Assembly (NCBI RefSeq): GCF_003614185.1
Contig: NZ_KZ987724.1
Location: 1,775,360 to 1,839,359, forward strand
Length of the DNA: 64,000 nt
Direction of reading: 5' to 3'
Source of the DNA: Paenibacillus aceti
Lineage (GTDB): Bacteria; Bacillota; Bacilli; Paenibacillales; Paenibacillaceae
The first letter of the stretch is position 1; each line of letters starts with the position of its first letter. Position numbers and translations under genes: made by a program. Below, one piece after another: positions 18,666-27,499 of this stretch. The notes below the pieces were generated by a model, which made no database searches, had not been told where the DNA came from, and worked only from the letters and a program-made list of their open reading frames with translations.

Positions 18666-18689
18666 CGGGCATCCCCGGCAAAAGTGCAG

Positions 18690-18722
18690 CAAAATAAAAA
18701 CAAAAAGAGGGCAGCCGCCCTC
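18690..18722 (-). terminator. Strong minus-strand terminator, probably for cotE
   Basis: GAGGGC-GGCT-GCCCTC on the minus strand is followed by TTTTTGTTTTTATTTT. It is 430 bp beyond the cotE stop. The only minus-strand content between them is the two 74-bp repeats, so either cotE has a long 3' UTR or a small RNA is made here. Confidence 0.72.
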
Positions 18723-18788
18723 GACGACGACGCCCCTGCCGCATATAGTAGACTATAATCCAACACCTAACTTGCTACATCTCCTGAA

Positions 18789-18862
18789 GAGGAAGTTCAA
18801 AAAGTTCGCCTTTGAGCACGATGGAATATCTGACAGACCATTCGACTGCGAATCTTGAATTC
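18789..18862. repeat. 74-bp direct repeat, copy 1
   Basis: It begins GAGGAAGTTCAAAAAG and ends CTTGAATTC. By reading, it is identical to 18977-19050. GTTCAAAAAG fragments of the same kind also occur near 3932 and 16354 in other intergenic gaps. Confidence 0.88.
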
Positions 18863-18976
18863 AACCGGGCCTACGGGTGCTCACGTACTCAAAACGTACG
18901 CTCCGCTCCCTCCGTCCCTAGTTTCATCCAACCTTCTTGGTGCTGAAAGCCCATCTTTTTGAACATGCATCGAAGT

Positions 18977-19050
18977 GAGGAAGTTCAAAAAGTTCGCCTT
19001 TGAGCACGATGGAATATCTGACAGACCATTCGACTGCGAATCTTGAATTC
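18977..19050. repeat. 74-bp direct repeat, copy 2
   Basis: Same 74 bp as 18789-18862, 188 bp further on. It is directly preceded by CTTTTTGAAC, which makes an inverted pair with its own GTTCAAAAAG. The unique DNA between the copies contains no ORF that I can support. Confidence 0.88.
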
Positions 19051-19154
19051 GTCGGCCGAGGGGCCTACTGGTGCTCAAGCCTACTCATCAGCGAATCCTG
19101 AACTCAGCCGGGGCTAGTGATAAGGTGTGGTGGCTCGCTTTTTGAAGCAGTCCC

Positions 19155-19697
19155 TTAAAGTTCGTCGTCGAGGAGGTCTGGATCTAAATCCTCGTAATCC
19201 TCGGAGTCAGATCCGAAATCATATTCTTTGTCTTCCACATTGCCAGGTACGACAAGAATATTCAGTTTCGTCTCTGCTACGAGTTCTACGGCGAATTCAC
19301 GTTCCACACGAATCGATACCCGACCGTCACCAGTCACGCTCGCTTCAACAGTGCTTGGCTCCTGCGTTGCCTCCGCAGTAACCTCGACCGTTGACGGGCG
19401 ATGTCTGGAATCCAGATAGTTCAGTGGAACATTCTCTACGTAAGACACCGTTTCTTTGGCAACCTCGGTCTGCGAATTTTTATCATAGGAGTACCAGATG
19501 TTGATATCGTAAGTACCAATAACTTCAATTCCGTCGCCGGCTGCTACCGCTTCATACTGGTGGTTGATAATCCAGGCCCCCAGTATGCTAGACGGCTTAT
19601 GAGGCGGAGTCACGGTATGTGTTACGGTAGAGAACTTACGACCTTTTCCGCAGATCGCTTTCGTTATAATCTCTCTACTTTGATAGTTCAATGACAT
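19155..19697 (-). CDS. cotE: Outer spore coat morphogenetic protein CotE
   Basis: The 180-residue protein directs outer coat assembly around the forespore, on the mother-cell side. It begins MSLNYQSREIITKAICGKGR, the typical CotE start, with GGAGGAGG upstream of ATG 19697. The middle (GIEVIGTYDINIWYSYDKNSQTEVAKETVSY) is well conserved, and it ends in a very acidic tail rich in Asp and Glu. Its position upstream of mutS matches Bacillus, but here the amidoligase gene and repeats lie between. A CATACACA element about 45 bp upstream could be part of a mother-cell sigma promoter; the match is weak. Confidence 0.96.
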   Translation of the reverse strand: MSLNYQSREIITKAICGKGRKFSTVTHTVTPPHKPSSILGAWIINHQYEAVAAGDGIEVIGTYDINIWYSYDKNSQTEVAKETVSYVENVPLNYLDSRHRPSTVEVTAEATQEPSTVEASVTGDGRVSIRVEREFAVELVAETKLNILVVPGNVEDKEYDFGSDSEDYEDLDPDLLDDEL

Positions 19698-19887
19698 GTT
19701 AGAACCTCCTCCATACATCATTCAATACATGTGTATGCGGGACATAGGCAAATGTTGAATATGTGAGCATAAATAATTATGTGAATGCCCATAAGTCAAG
19801 CATAGTCCAATAGCGATCCTTAAAAGCTATCCTTAAAAAATATATATGTAATGATAACTCAAAATATTTGTCTCAAATTAAAGACGC

Positions 19888-19926
19888 ATTAAAAAATCCC
19901 CGGGAAAATCTATTCCCGCGGGATTT
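19888..19926 (-). terminator. Terminator downstream of the FUSC/ArAE gene
   Basis: AAATCCC-GC-GGGAA pairs with TTCCC-C-GGGATTT on the minus strand, followed by TTTTTT. Confidence 0.82.
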
Positions 19927-19953
19927 GTTCGGTTTCATATAACGGATGAGTTA

Positions 19954-20934
19954 CTATAAATCACCTGTATCCTGTGCCGAAGCTTTCTGTGCCTGGCGCG
20001 CTTTGTCCTTTCTGGCGACTTCCAGATAGAAGCTCAGCTCATGGCATAGCTGGAGAAGATGGGCGCGCAGTTCGAATTCCTCTCGCGTGGAAGGCAGATT
20101 CATCGCTTTGAACTGCTGTTCAAGCTGATGCAGCATTTTCTCCGTCTGGCCTGTATAGAACTCCCGACTGACATCGACACTGAGGCGATCGAACAATGCC
20201 GCCATGGCCTCCCCCTGCGGAATACGTTCAAAGACTAGCGAGACAAGCTCCAGCATCCCCTCAATCCGCTCTAACTGCTGCTTACGCATATAGAAATAGA
20301 CGTTCCAGGCCTCATTGGGCGAGATCAACTGATTCTCCAGTGCCCGATTAGCGGAAGTCAGCCCCTCATCGACCAGCTTGCCTGCCTCAATTAACTCACT
20401 CCCATCCCACAGATGCTCCGGGTCACGCAGCGATTCAGCGATATGCTTGAAAATAACCGAGAACAGCCCGTCCACTTTACGGCGTATTTGCAGCAGTTTA
20501 TCCTCTTCCTTCGGCATATACAGTAAATTTACTAGCATAGCCGAGCCAAGACCGATGATAAGCAGTTCGATCTGGGTGGCCATAACTTGCAGACTGATCT
20601 CTTCGCCACCGAACACACGGAATACGACGACAGAGCTCGTGACAATGCCCTCTTTGAATTTAGCCCGGGCAATAATCGGAAAGGCGATCAGGATATAAAC
20701 CGCCAGCACCCAGATATGGAAGCCTAATATATAGAAAATAATAAATGCCATAATCAGGCCCAGCAAAGAAGCGAAGAACCGTGAGGATACGCTGGAAATA
20801 CTGCGCTTACGTGTCACATCAACTCCCAAAATCGCAAGCAACCCTGCAGATAGAGCTCCTTCTATACCTAGCGCATCAGATACAATAATAGCTAGCAGTG
20901 TGGCAATAGCTGTTTTAATAACTCTGAATCCCAT
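19954..20934 (-). CDS. Aromatic acid exporter family protein (ArAE_1, DUF939 / FUSC-like)
   Basis: About 326 residues. The N-terminal 130 residues form four to five membrane helices (VIKTAIATLLAIIVSDALGI, FFASLLGLIMAFIIFYILGF, IELLIIGLGSAMLVNLLYM). The rest is a helical cytoplasmic domain with many Leu and Glu residues. The family resembles the fusaric acid/aromatic acid exporters but is half their length and its transport substrate is unknown. ATG at 20934 has AAGGGTG close upstream; another ATG lies 15 nt earlier. It is a single-gene unit with its own terminator. Confidence 0.82.
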   Translation of the reverse strand: MGFRVIKTAIATLLAIIVSDALGIEGALSAGLLAILGVDVTRKRSISSVSSRFFASLLGLIMAFIIFYILGFHIWVLAVYILIAFPIIARAKFKEGIVTSSVVVFRVFGGEEISLQVMATQIELLIIGLGSAMLVNLLYMPKEEDKLLQIRRKVDGLFSVIFKHIAESLRDPEHLWDGSELIEAGKLVDEGLTSANRALENQLISPNEAWNVYFYMRKQQLERIEGMLELVSLVFERIPQGEAMAALFDRLSVDVSREFYTGQTEKMLHQLEQQFKAMNLPSTREEFELRAHLLQLCHELSFYLEVARKDKARQAQKASAQDTGDL

Positions 20935-21076
20935 CGAATCACCCTTCATGACAGTCTATAAATGCGTGATATACCTCTTAAGGTAACATTTCAATATTTA
21001 CACAAAAATAACCCACATTTCAAATTTCATTCCATCACCCTCCTTATTTTACAGACCGCGAGCCAAAAATGGCCAT

Positions 21077-21098
21077 AAAAAAAGGAGCTTACCGCTCC
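21077..21098 (-). terminator. Terminator overlapping the ABC permease stop codon
   Basis: GGAGC-GGTAA-GCTCC followed by TTTTTTT on the minus strand. The TAA stop codon of the permease gene lies inside the hairpin loop. Confidence 0.85.
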
Positions 21099-21925
21099 CT
21101 GACCAGTTTACGTTCAATATATACGACCAACTGATACATCGCTGTCGCCACGATAGCAATGATGACCAGACTGGATAGAACCAGCGTGAAATTAAAGACC
21201 TGAAATCCATAGACGATCAAATAGCCAAGTCCGATCTTGGCCACCAGGAACTCACCGACGATCACCCCTACCCAGGCCATGCCCACATTCACCTTCAACG
21301 TGGATACAATGGTGGGAAAAGAAGCCGGCAGGATCGCCTTCGTAAATACTTCTCGCCGCGAGCCGCCAAATGTGCGGATGACCTTGATCAAGTTTTGATC
21401 TACCTCATTGAAACTGTTATAGACGACAAGGGTCGTGACGATCACGGTAATCGACAACGTAGTGATGACAATCGCAGTATAGCCCGCTCCGAACATGACG
21501 ATGAAGATCGGGCCGAGGGCTACCTTCGGCATGCTGTTGAACACGACCATATAGGGGTCCAGTACCCTCGACAGGAAAGGCGACCACCAGATCACTACTG
21601 CCAGCGCCGTTCCTATTAACGTGCCGAGCAAGAAGCCGACCGCTGTCTCCGCCACCGTAATTCCTAAATGCGGCCACAGTTCTCCTGACAGAGCATCCTT
21701 GACGATTTGCTTGGCAACCTTGGAGGGATAACTAAAAATAAGGACGTCGATCCATTTCAACCGTCCAGCCAGCTCCCATAGCCCGATCAAAACTAGCAGT
21801 ATTGATAATTGAGTAGCCAGCACAAGACGCTTGCGCTTGGTCTTAAGCCGGCGATGCCCAAGCCATTGCTGCTTGATCCAGTCTTGCTCCTCATGCTTAA
21901 CCTTCAGAGTTTGCGTGAGAGACAT
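21089..21925 (-). CDS. ABC transporter permease, nitrate/sulfonate/taurine type (SsuC/ThiX-like)
   Basis: The 278-residue BPD_transp_1 membrane protein has six predicted helices, such as LSILLVLIGLWELAGRL and VGFLLGTLIGTALAVVIWW. The EAA-type loop for ATPase contact is seen at IKVIRTFGGSRREVFTKAILPASFPTI. It is third gene of an ABC operon (binding protein, ATPase, permease) and overlaps the ATPase gene by 29 bp. Substrate candidates are pyrimidine or thiamine precursors, sulfonates or riboflavin-like compounds; the sequence does not decide. Confidence 0.9.
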   Translation of the reverse strand: MSLTQTLKVKHEEQDWIKQQWLGHRRLKTKRKRLVLATQLSILLVLIGLWELAGRLKWIDVLIFSYPSKVAKQIVKDALSGELWPHLGITVAETAVGFLLGTLIGTALAVVIWWSPFLSRVLDPYMVVFNSMPKVALGPIFIVMFGAGYTAIVITTLSITVIVTTLVVYNSFNEVDQNLIKVIRTFGGSRREVFTKAILPASFPTIVSTLKVNVGMAWVGVIVGEFLVAKIGLGYLIVYGFQVFNFTLVLSSLVIIAIVATAMYQLVVYIERKLVRER

Positions 21926-22706
21926 TCTTCAGCCCCCTCTCCTCCAGCGTCTCCAGATCACGCCAGATTTCCTGAAACAACTCGTTGAAGCCTTCCTCTT
22001 CTCGGGCGTAGAACGGCTGCATCTGCCGGATATTATCCGGAATCATATAGGTGCTCCTGATCCTGCCCGGCTTCGCAGCCAGCACGATGACCCGATCGCT
22101 TACGGCGATCGCCTCGGACAAATCATGAGTCACCAGGATTCCGGTCTTGCCCCGCTGCCGCAGCGTATCGACGACCAGATCCTCAAGCTGCAGCTTCGTC
22201 TGGTAATCCAGCGCCGAGAAGGGCTCATCGAGCAGCAGTAAATCCGGATCTGTAGCAAGCGTCCTGACGAGCGCAACCCGCTGTCGCATCCCTCCAGACA
22301 GCTGATGCGGATACTGATTTGTCGTATTTCCAAGTCCCATCCCATCCAGCAAGTCCTGCACCATCAGACTGCTCTCCTCATTAAGCCGCCCTGTCAGCTC
22401 CAGGCCAAGCTGGGCATTGCTCAATATAGTCCGCCAAGGAAACAAATAATCCTGCTGCAGCATATAGCCGATCTCTGGCGTCGGTCCTGTAATCGGCTTC
22501 CCATGCAGCAGCACCTGCCCCCTGGACGGGGACAATAGTCCGGCAATCAGTGATAGAAGCGTGGTCTTGCCGCAACCGCTAGGGCCAACCAGGCTGATGA
22601 ATTCACCGGCATCGACGGCTAAATTCAGCCCCTTGAGTGCAAGTATCGCTTCCCGATCCGTTAAATATAAATGATCTAAATCCCTCAGTTCTACGACAGG
22701 AACCAC
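21897..22706 (-). CDS. ABC transporter ATP-binding protein (SsuB/TauB/NrtD type)
   Basis: The 269-residue ATPase has Walker A GPSGCGKTT, Q-loop MLQQDYLFPW, signature LSGGMRQR, Walker B LLLLDEPFSALD and the switch His in VTHD. It powers uptake together with the overlapping permease gene and the upstream binding-protein gene. Translation starts at GTG with GGGAGTG upstream. Confidence 0.93.
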   Translation of the reverse strand: MVPVVELRDLDHLYLTDREAILALKGLNLAVDAGEFISLVGPSGCGKTTLLSLIAGLLSPSRGQVLLHGKPITGPTPEIGYMLQQDYLFPWRTILSNAQLGLELTGRLNEESSLMVQDLLDGMGLGNTTNQYPHQLSGGMRQRVALVRTLATDPDLLLLDEPFSALDYQTKLQLEDLVVDTLRQRGKTGILVTHDLSEAIAVSDRVIVLAAKPGRIRSTYMIPDNIRQMQPFYAREEEGFNELFQEIWRDLETLEERGLKNVSHANSEG

Positions 22707-22739
22707 TGCTCACACTCCCTTTTCGTCCGGATAAGATAA

Positions 22740-23741
22740 TTACTTGCTACTGGCCTGTACAGCAGATTCCGCAAATTCATTGTTCACTACACTGCCTATC
22801 TCGACCCGCTGCTTCAGCTCTCCGGCACTATCCATCACATCCAGCAAGTTGTTCCAGGCGTCCTCTTGCAGAGCTGGTGTCTTTGCATAAGTCCCTTGCT
22901 CAAGATAGCGCTTCACAGAGCTGATGAGAATATCCATATCCGTATCCTTGAAGTAAGGAGCGATCACTTCCGCTGTCTCCTCGGGAGTATGGGCTCCGAC
23001 CCAGACCTGGGCCTTATAAATGGCATTGGTGAACTTCTGGATCATATCCTTATGCTTCTTCATATAGCTCTGCTTCGTCATAAACACGGTATAGGGCAGC
23101 TGTCCACTCTCGGTTCCAAATGAAGCGACAACATGGCCCCTGCCTTCCCGTTCAAATATCGAGGCTTGCGGCTCGAATAATTGCACATATTGACCCGTTC
23201 CTGATGAGAACGCAGCGGCGATATTGGCAAACTCGATATTCTGAATCAGCTCCAGATCAGCATGAGGATCGATACCGTTCTTCTTCAGCGTAAATTCACC
23301 GGCCATCTGCGGCATTCCGCCTTTACGCTGACCGAGGAACTCGCTCCCCTTCAGCTCCGACCAATTGAACTCCCCCGGTTCTTCCCTGGCTACGAGGAAG
23401 GTACCGTCCGTCTGGGTCAATTGCGCGAAGTTAATCACCGGATCATCGGCTCCTTGCTGATATACATAGATAGATGTCTCCGCACCGACCAGGGCCACAT
23501 CGATCGCTCCTGACAACAGCGCTGTCATCGTCTTATCCCCGCCCGCTGTCGTCTGTAATTCCACGTCCAGGCCTTCTTCCTTGAAGAAGCCCTTCTCCAG
23601 CGCGACATACTGCGGCGCGTAGAATACCGAGCGCGTAACTTCACCGATCTTCACCTTCGATGCTCCCCCAGCGCACCCCGACAAGCCCCATGTAAAGAGC
23701 AGCAGCAGTGCGATCAACATCATCAAATGGCGTTTGAACAT
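22740..23741 (-). CDS. ABC transporter substrate-binding lipoprotein (SsuA/THI5-like)
   Basis: The 333-residue lipoprotein has a signal peptide (MFKRHLMMLIALLLLFTWG) and lipobox LSGC. The mature part fits the NMT1/THI5-like or SsuA fold: VTRSVFYAPQYVALEKGFFKEEGLDVELQT, then TALLSGAIDVALVGAE. ATG at 23741 has GAGGTG 6 nt upstream, better than the ORF's first possible start. It is the first gene of the operon. The exact ligand is not readable; aminopyrimidine-type or sulfonate-type ligands are equally likely. Confidence 0.9.
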   Translation of the reverse strand: MFKRHLMMLIALLLLFTWGLSGCAGGASKVKIGEVTRSVFYAPQYVALEKGFFKEEGLDVELQTTAGGDKTMTALLSGAIDVALVGAETSIYVYQQGADDPVINFAQLTQTDGTFLVAREEPGEFNWSELKGSEFLGQRKGGMPQMAGEFTLKKNGIDPHADLELIQNIEFANIAAAFSSGTGQYVQLFEPQASIFEREGRGHVVASFGTESGQLPYTVFMTKQSYMKKHKDMIQKFTNAIYKAQVWVGAHTPEETAEVIAPYFKDTDMDILISSVKRYLEQGTYAKTPALQEDAWNNLLDVMDSAGELKQRVEIGSVVNNEFAESAVQASSK

Positions 23742-23769
23742 GCCTTTCACCTCTTTCGCAATAACCAAT

Positions 23770-23809
23770 AATTAGGCTTCTAATTAAAGTGTATGCGTCA
23801 GTTAGGCAA
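23770..23809 (-). promoter_or_regulatory. Candidate promoter and dyad upstream of the ABC operon
   Basis: On the minus strand TTGCCT (23804-23809), 17 bp and TAATTA (23781-23786) form a plausible sigma-A promoter. A perfect dyad AATTAG-GCTT-CTAATT (23770-23785) overlaps the -10 box and could be an operator. Confidence 0.45.
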
Positions 23810-23820
23810 ATGGTTAAGCA

Positions 23821-25425
23821 CTATCGATCAGAACGGCTCTGCCGATAAACGACCTGGTCGTTCACCACAGTCATTTGGACAAGATCCTCCAGTAGCATAT
23901 CCGTCTCACCATAAAAAGGGTCCTGCCGCAGAATCGTAAAATCCGCCGCATGGCCTGCTTCAATCAAACCGCGCTTCCCTTCATGACAGGCCGCATACGC
24001 ACTGCCCTTCGTATACAATGAGATCGCTTCATACATCGTAAGCTTCTCCTTCTCCCCATATACGGCGGTCTGGCCAGGCTGCGTTCGCGTGACGGCCGCA
24101 TGTATGCCCAAAAGTGGAGATACCCTCTCGATCGGCGCATCCGAACCGCCAGCACATGCAATGCCCCTTGCTGCAAGAGTATGCCAGGCATACAGCAGCA
24201 GTCCCTCGGGATCGCCGATCCGCTGCATGACCCAAGGGAAATCCGAGGTCACGAAGCTAGGCTGTATGTCGGTGATTATAGGTATATCGCTCATTTGCTC
24301 AATCAGCTCAGGCCGTAGGATTTGCCCATGAATCAGCCTGTCCCTCTTGCCTTCAGGACAAGGATACTTCTTAAGCAGTCTGAGCATCTTGACAGCGGCC
24401 TCATCTCCGATCGCATGAAAAGCGACGGCCAGACCCCACTTTCTCGCCCTAATCACTAGCTGCTCCAGTTCCTCATCCGTATGGACCGCAACGCCCCGGG
24501 TCGTTGGATCATCTGCATAAAGCCTGCTGAGCAGGGCGGTTCTCCCGCCAAGCGCACCATCGACAAACAGCTTCATCGCGCCAAATTCAAGCAGCGGAGA
24601 TTCGCTGGCCTGTCCCTTATGTTCCATCAGCCATTCATCCAAGGCCAAATGATGGACGAGCAAATGAGCTCGGAAAGGCCTCTGTCGTGCATGGAGCACC
24701 TGATGAAATGCCCTTATCGTCCGAGCGCAGCTACCGTAATAGCTCAAATCCTCCGTATGACAGCCTGTTAAGCCTTTGGACCAACAATCTTCAATCGCGG
24801 CTTCAAGCGCCGTAGCCAAATATTCATCTGTCGCCCCCGGTATGGCTGCAAGGACCAGCTGTTGGGCCTGCTCCTTAAGGATGCCATTCAATTTCCCGCT
24901 TGCGCTTCGTCCCAGGACACCGCCTTCAGGTATAAGGGGATGCTCATCCATTCCAGCTGCATCGAGTGCAGCCGAATTGACGGCAAGCATATGTCTACAT
25001 ACTCTCCACAGTAGAACCGGATGTTCCGGGGCGACCTGATCAAGCAGTTCCCGCTCCGGCAATCCCGAATCCGACCACTCATTCTCGTTCCATCCTTCAC
25101 CGATGATCCACATGCCTTGCGGCAGTAATGCAGTCTGTGCCCTCACTCTCTCCAGCACCTCTTCCCTGCTCCGGCAATCATTTAACTGCAGCCTGAGAAA
25201 GGTTTCACCATGCCCGATTAAATGCATATGACTGTCCACAAAGCCCGGAAACATCACACCGCCTTGCAGATCCTCTATCCGTACGATCTGTCCCTCATAC
25301 TGCCGCCTCAATTCACTCATGCAGCCCGCACCGAGTATGACTCCGTCCGCCGTATATACCGCCTCCACGGTATGAAGCTCCTCCTTCATCGTATAAATTG
25401 TACCGCCCATCCACAGCGTCCCCAT
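23821..25425 (-). CDS. Amidohydrolase family protein (YtcJ-like)
   Basis: The 534-residue metal-dependent hydrolase is of the Amidohydro_3 type. The HxH metal pair is in GFVDSHMHLIGHG, later ligands are likely in FHAIGDEA and IHGQILRPE, and the C-terminal motif GGSDAPIERVSPLLGIHAAVTR is typical of YtcJ. The substrate of this group is unknown. ATG has AAAGGAGGAG upstream. The gene lies upstream of the ABC operon on the same strand with a 79-bp gap containing that operon's promoter. Confidence 0.88.
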   Translation of the reverse strand: MGTLWMGGTIYTMKEELHTVEAVYTADGVILGAGCMSELRRQYEGQIVRIEDLQGGVMFPGFVDSHMHLIGHGETFLRLQLNDCRSREEVLERVRAQTALLPQGMWIIGEGWNENEWSDSGLPERELLDQVAPEHPVLLWRVCRHMLAVNSAALDAAGMDEHPLIPEGGVLGRSASGKLNGILKEQAQQLVLAAIPGATDEYLATALEAAIEDCWSKGLTGCHTEDLSYYGSCARTIRAFHQVLHARQRPFRAHLLVHHLALDEWLMEHKGQASESPLLEFGAMKLFVDGALGGRTALLSRLYADDPTTRGVAVHTDEELEQLVIRARKWGLAVAFHAIGDEAAVKMLRLLKKYPCPEGKRDRLIHGQILRPELIEQMSDIPIITDIQPSFVTSDFPWVMQRIGDPEGLLLYAWHTLAARGIACAGGSDAPIERVSPLLGIHAAVTRTQPGQTAVYGEKEKLTMYEAISLYTKGSAYAACHEGKRGLIEAGHAADFTILRQDPFYGETDMLLEDLVQMTVVNDQVVYRQSRSDR

Positions 25426-25532
25426 ATAACTCCTCCTTTCTTGCCAGCCAGTAACATTTAAATCTACGAATCTGCGATGTCTTCCCGTGCTAATCCTTGT
25501 GACGGACGATTGCCCGCACCAACTCAGTATCT

Positions 25533-25612
25533 GAGAATTCCTGCAAATATGTAGGTTTTCACTCTCAAAGTCACCTGTGCTTAGGAAATTCCTGCAAATG
25601 TGCAGGCTTTTC
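25533..25612. repeat. Interspersed repeat family C, copy 1 (two units)
   Basis: GAGAATTCCTGCAAATATG (25533) and GGAAATTCCTGCAAATGTG (25584), each followed by AGG or CAGG and TTTTC, are 51 bp apart. The 25426-25824 gap holds this repeat and a long hairpin and no gene. Confidence 0.75.
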
Positions 25613-25716
25613 TGGAATTACAGCTCTAGCTCAGATACCGCCGCCGAATCCAACCAGCCCAACCGACAATTCCACACTCGCACTCACTGATCCGTCCAAT
25701 ATACTGCCAATACTAC

Positions 25717-25774
25717 AAGAAGCCCGTCTGGAATGGTTGCGTTAGCACTGCCATTTACCAAGGACGGGCTTCTT
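25717..25774. terminator. Long hairpin, probable terminator of the carboxypeptidase gene
   Basis: A perfect 12-bp outer stem (AAGAAGCCCGTC with GACGGGCTTCTT) encloses a second stem (TGG, AATGG with CCATT, CCA). It lies downstream of the minus-strand carboxypeptidase gene. The U-tract is poor on either strand, so termination is probable but not certain. Confidence 0.6.
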
Positions 25775-25824
25775 ATTAAGATTTAATTATGCATATATGC
25801 GTACAATTGTCTGAATCGCATGTG

Positions 25825-27342
25825 TTACAGATGATAAACTGCCTTGTATTTCTTCTCCAAATAATCGGCCAGATAGTCAGGATTCAGATCCTCACCAGTG
25901 ACTTGCTTAATGATTTCCGCAGGCTTCAGCGACTTGCCGTGACGGTATATTTTGTCCGTGAGCCATTCCTTGATCGGCTTCAGGTTGCCAGCAGCGATCA
26001 GGCTGTCGAACTCAGGCAGCTCCTTGCGGATCGTATGGGCGAACTGCGCTGCATACATATTCCCGAGCGCATAGGAAGGGAAGTAGCCGAAGCTGCCGCC
26101 AGCCCAGTGCACATCCTGCAGCACACCCTCGCCGTCGTTGGACGGAGTAACCCCGAGATAGGATTGATATTTCTCGTTCCACACCTTCGGTAGCTCACTG
26201 ACCGCCAGGCCCTCGTTAAAGAGCATTTTCTCAATTTCATAACGGATGATGATATGAAGGTTATAAGTCAATTCATCGGCTTCAATCCGGATGAGCGAGC
26301 TCTCCACCCGGTTAATAGCCCGGTAGAATTGATCGACAGAGATCCCCTTCAATTGTTCAGGGAAATATTGCTGCAGCTCCTCATAGTAACGATTCCAGAA
26401 CTCGTGGCTGCGGCCGATAATATTCTCCCAGAAACGGGACTGGGACTCATGAATTCCCATCGAAGTACCCGCGCTGAGTGGAGTACCATTCAGCTTAGGG
26501 TCCACATTCTGTTCATAGAGAGCGTGACCGCCCTCATGCAACGCGCTGAATAAAGCGCTCGTCAGATCATCCTCGTAATAATGCGTCGTAATCCGCACAT
26601 CCCCCGGATTGATCGTCGTCTCGAACGGATGCTCGGTCTCATCGACCCGGCCGCCGTCGAAGTCATATCCCATCTCTCTCAGCATGGCCAGGCTGAATTG
26701 ATGCTGCTTCGCAATATCAAATTGATTGTCCAGGAAGGCCGTATCTGGTCTGTCCTTGGCTTCCGCAATTTGCTGTACCAGCGGAACAAGCCGATCGCGC
26801 AGCCGTCCAAACACTTCATCCAGCTTCTCCGCGGTCAGATCAGGTTCATACATATGTAATAGCGTGTCGTAGCGGGTAGCCCGCGGCCCCCAATAATCGA
26901 TGAATTCCTGCGTCTTCTCTACAATCTTGGTTAAGTACGGTTCGAAGCCAGCATAATCGCTGGTTTTCTTGAAATCAGTCCACAGAGTCTCCGCATGAGA
27001 GACAAGCTCCGTATACTCCTGGAATTTCTGCGGCGGAATCTTCACACTGCGGTCATATTCCTCCTGCACATTGCCCACCAAGCGTCTGCCCGTCTCATCC
27101 AGCTCAGCCAGCACCTCCGACTGGTTCAGATAGGATAAGTATCCGCCCATCTCTTCAGAGATCTGCAGCTTGAACTGCTCTGTCGCCAGTGCCCCGATCG
27201 TAGCGGCGCGCGCTTCGGCGCCATTCTTCGGTGCTCCGGTACGAAGATCCCAATGCAGTAACGCCACAGCCTCCCCGTAGCTTTCTACTTTACGCAGAAG
27301 TTCCTTGAACTGCTCCCATACTTCCGTTGTTTTTTGATTCAT
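25825..27342 (-). CDS. Carboxypeptidase M32 (thermostable carboxypeptidase 1 family)
   Basis: The 505-residue zinc metallocarboxypeptidase has HEGGH in ALHEGGHALYEQ, the family motif DVRITTHY, GIHESQSRFWEN and the helix with IEADELTYNLHIIIRYEIE. These are the diagnostic M32 motifs. It removes C-terminal residues from peptides in the cytoplasm. ATG at 27342 has GAGGTG 6 nt upstream and gives the usual start; an upstream in-frame start adds ten residues. It is divergent from the carbonic anhydrase gene. Confidence 0.95.
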   Translation of the reverse strand: MNQKTTEVWEQFKELLRKVESYGEAVALLHWDLRTGAPKNGAEARAATIGALATEQFKLQISEEMGGYLSYLNQSEVLAELDETGRRLVGNVQEEYDRSVKIPPQKFQEYTELVSHAETLWTDFKKTSDYAGFEPYLTKIVEKTQEFIDYWGPRATRYDTLLHMYEPDLTAEKLDEVFGRLRDRLVPLVQQIAEAKDRPDTAFLDNQFDIAKQHQFSLAMLREMGYDFDGGRVDETEHPFETTINPGDVRITTHYYEDDLTSALFSALHEGGHALYEQNVDPKLNGTPLSAGTSMGIHESQSRFWENIIGRSHEFWNRYYEELQQYFPEQLKGISVDQFYRAINRVESSLIRIEADELTYNLHIIIRYEIEKMLFNEGLAVSELPKVWNEKYQSYLGVTPSNDGEGVLQDVHWAGGSFGYFPSYALGNMYAAQFAHTIRKELPEFDSLIAAGNLKPIKEWLTDKIYRHGKSLKPAEIIKQVTGEDLNPDYLADYLEKKYKAVYHL

Positions 27343-27499
27343 CCCATTCACCTCTAATTTTATTTGGGTCATTCTCTTGCTGATACTTTTTCAGATACGT
27401 ATAATTAAATTTTAAGACGAGTTGGAGTTTTTCTCAAATATAATTATTAATCTCCTGCTTACAGATCCCAGAACCGCTGAATTTGAAAGGAGGTTCACT

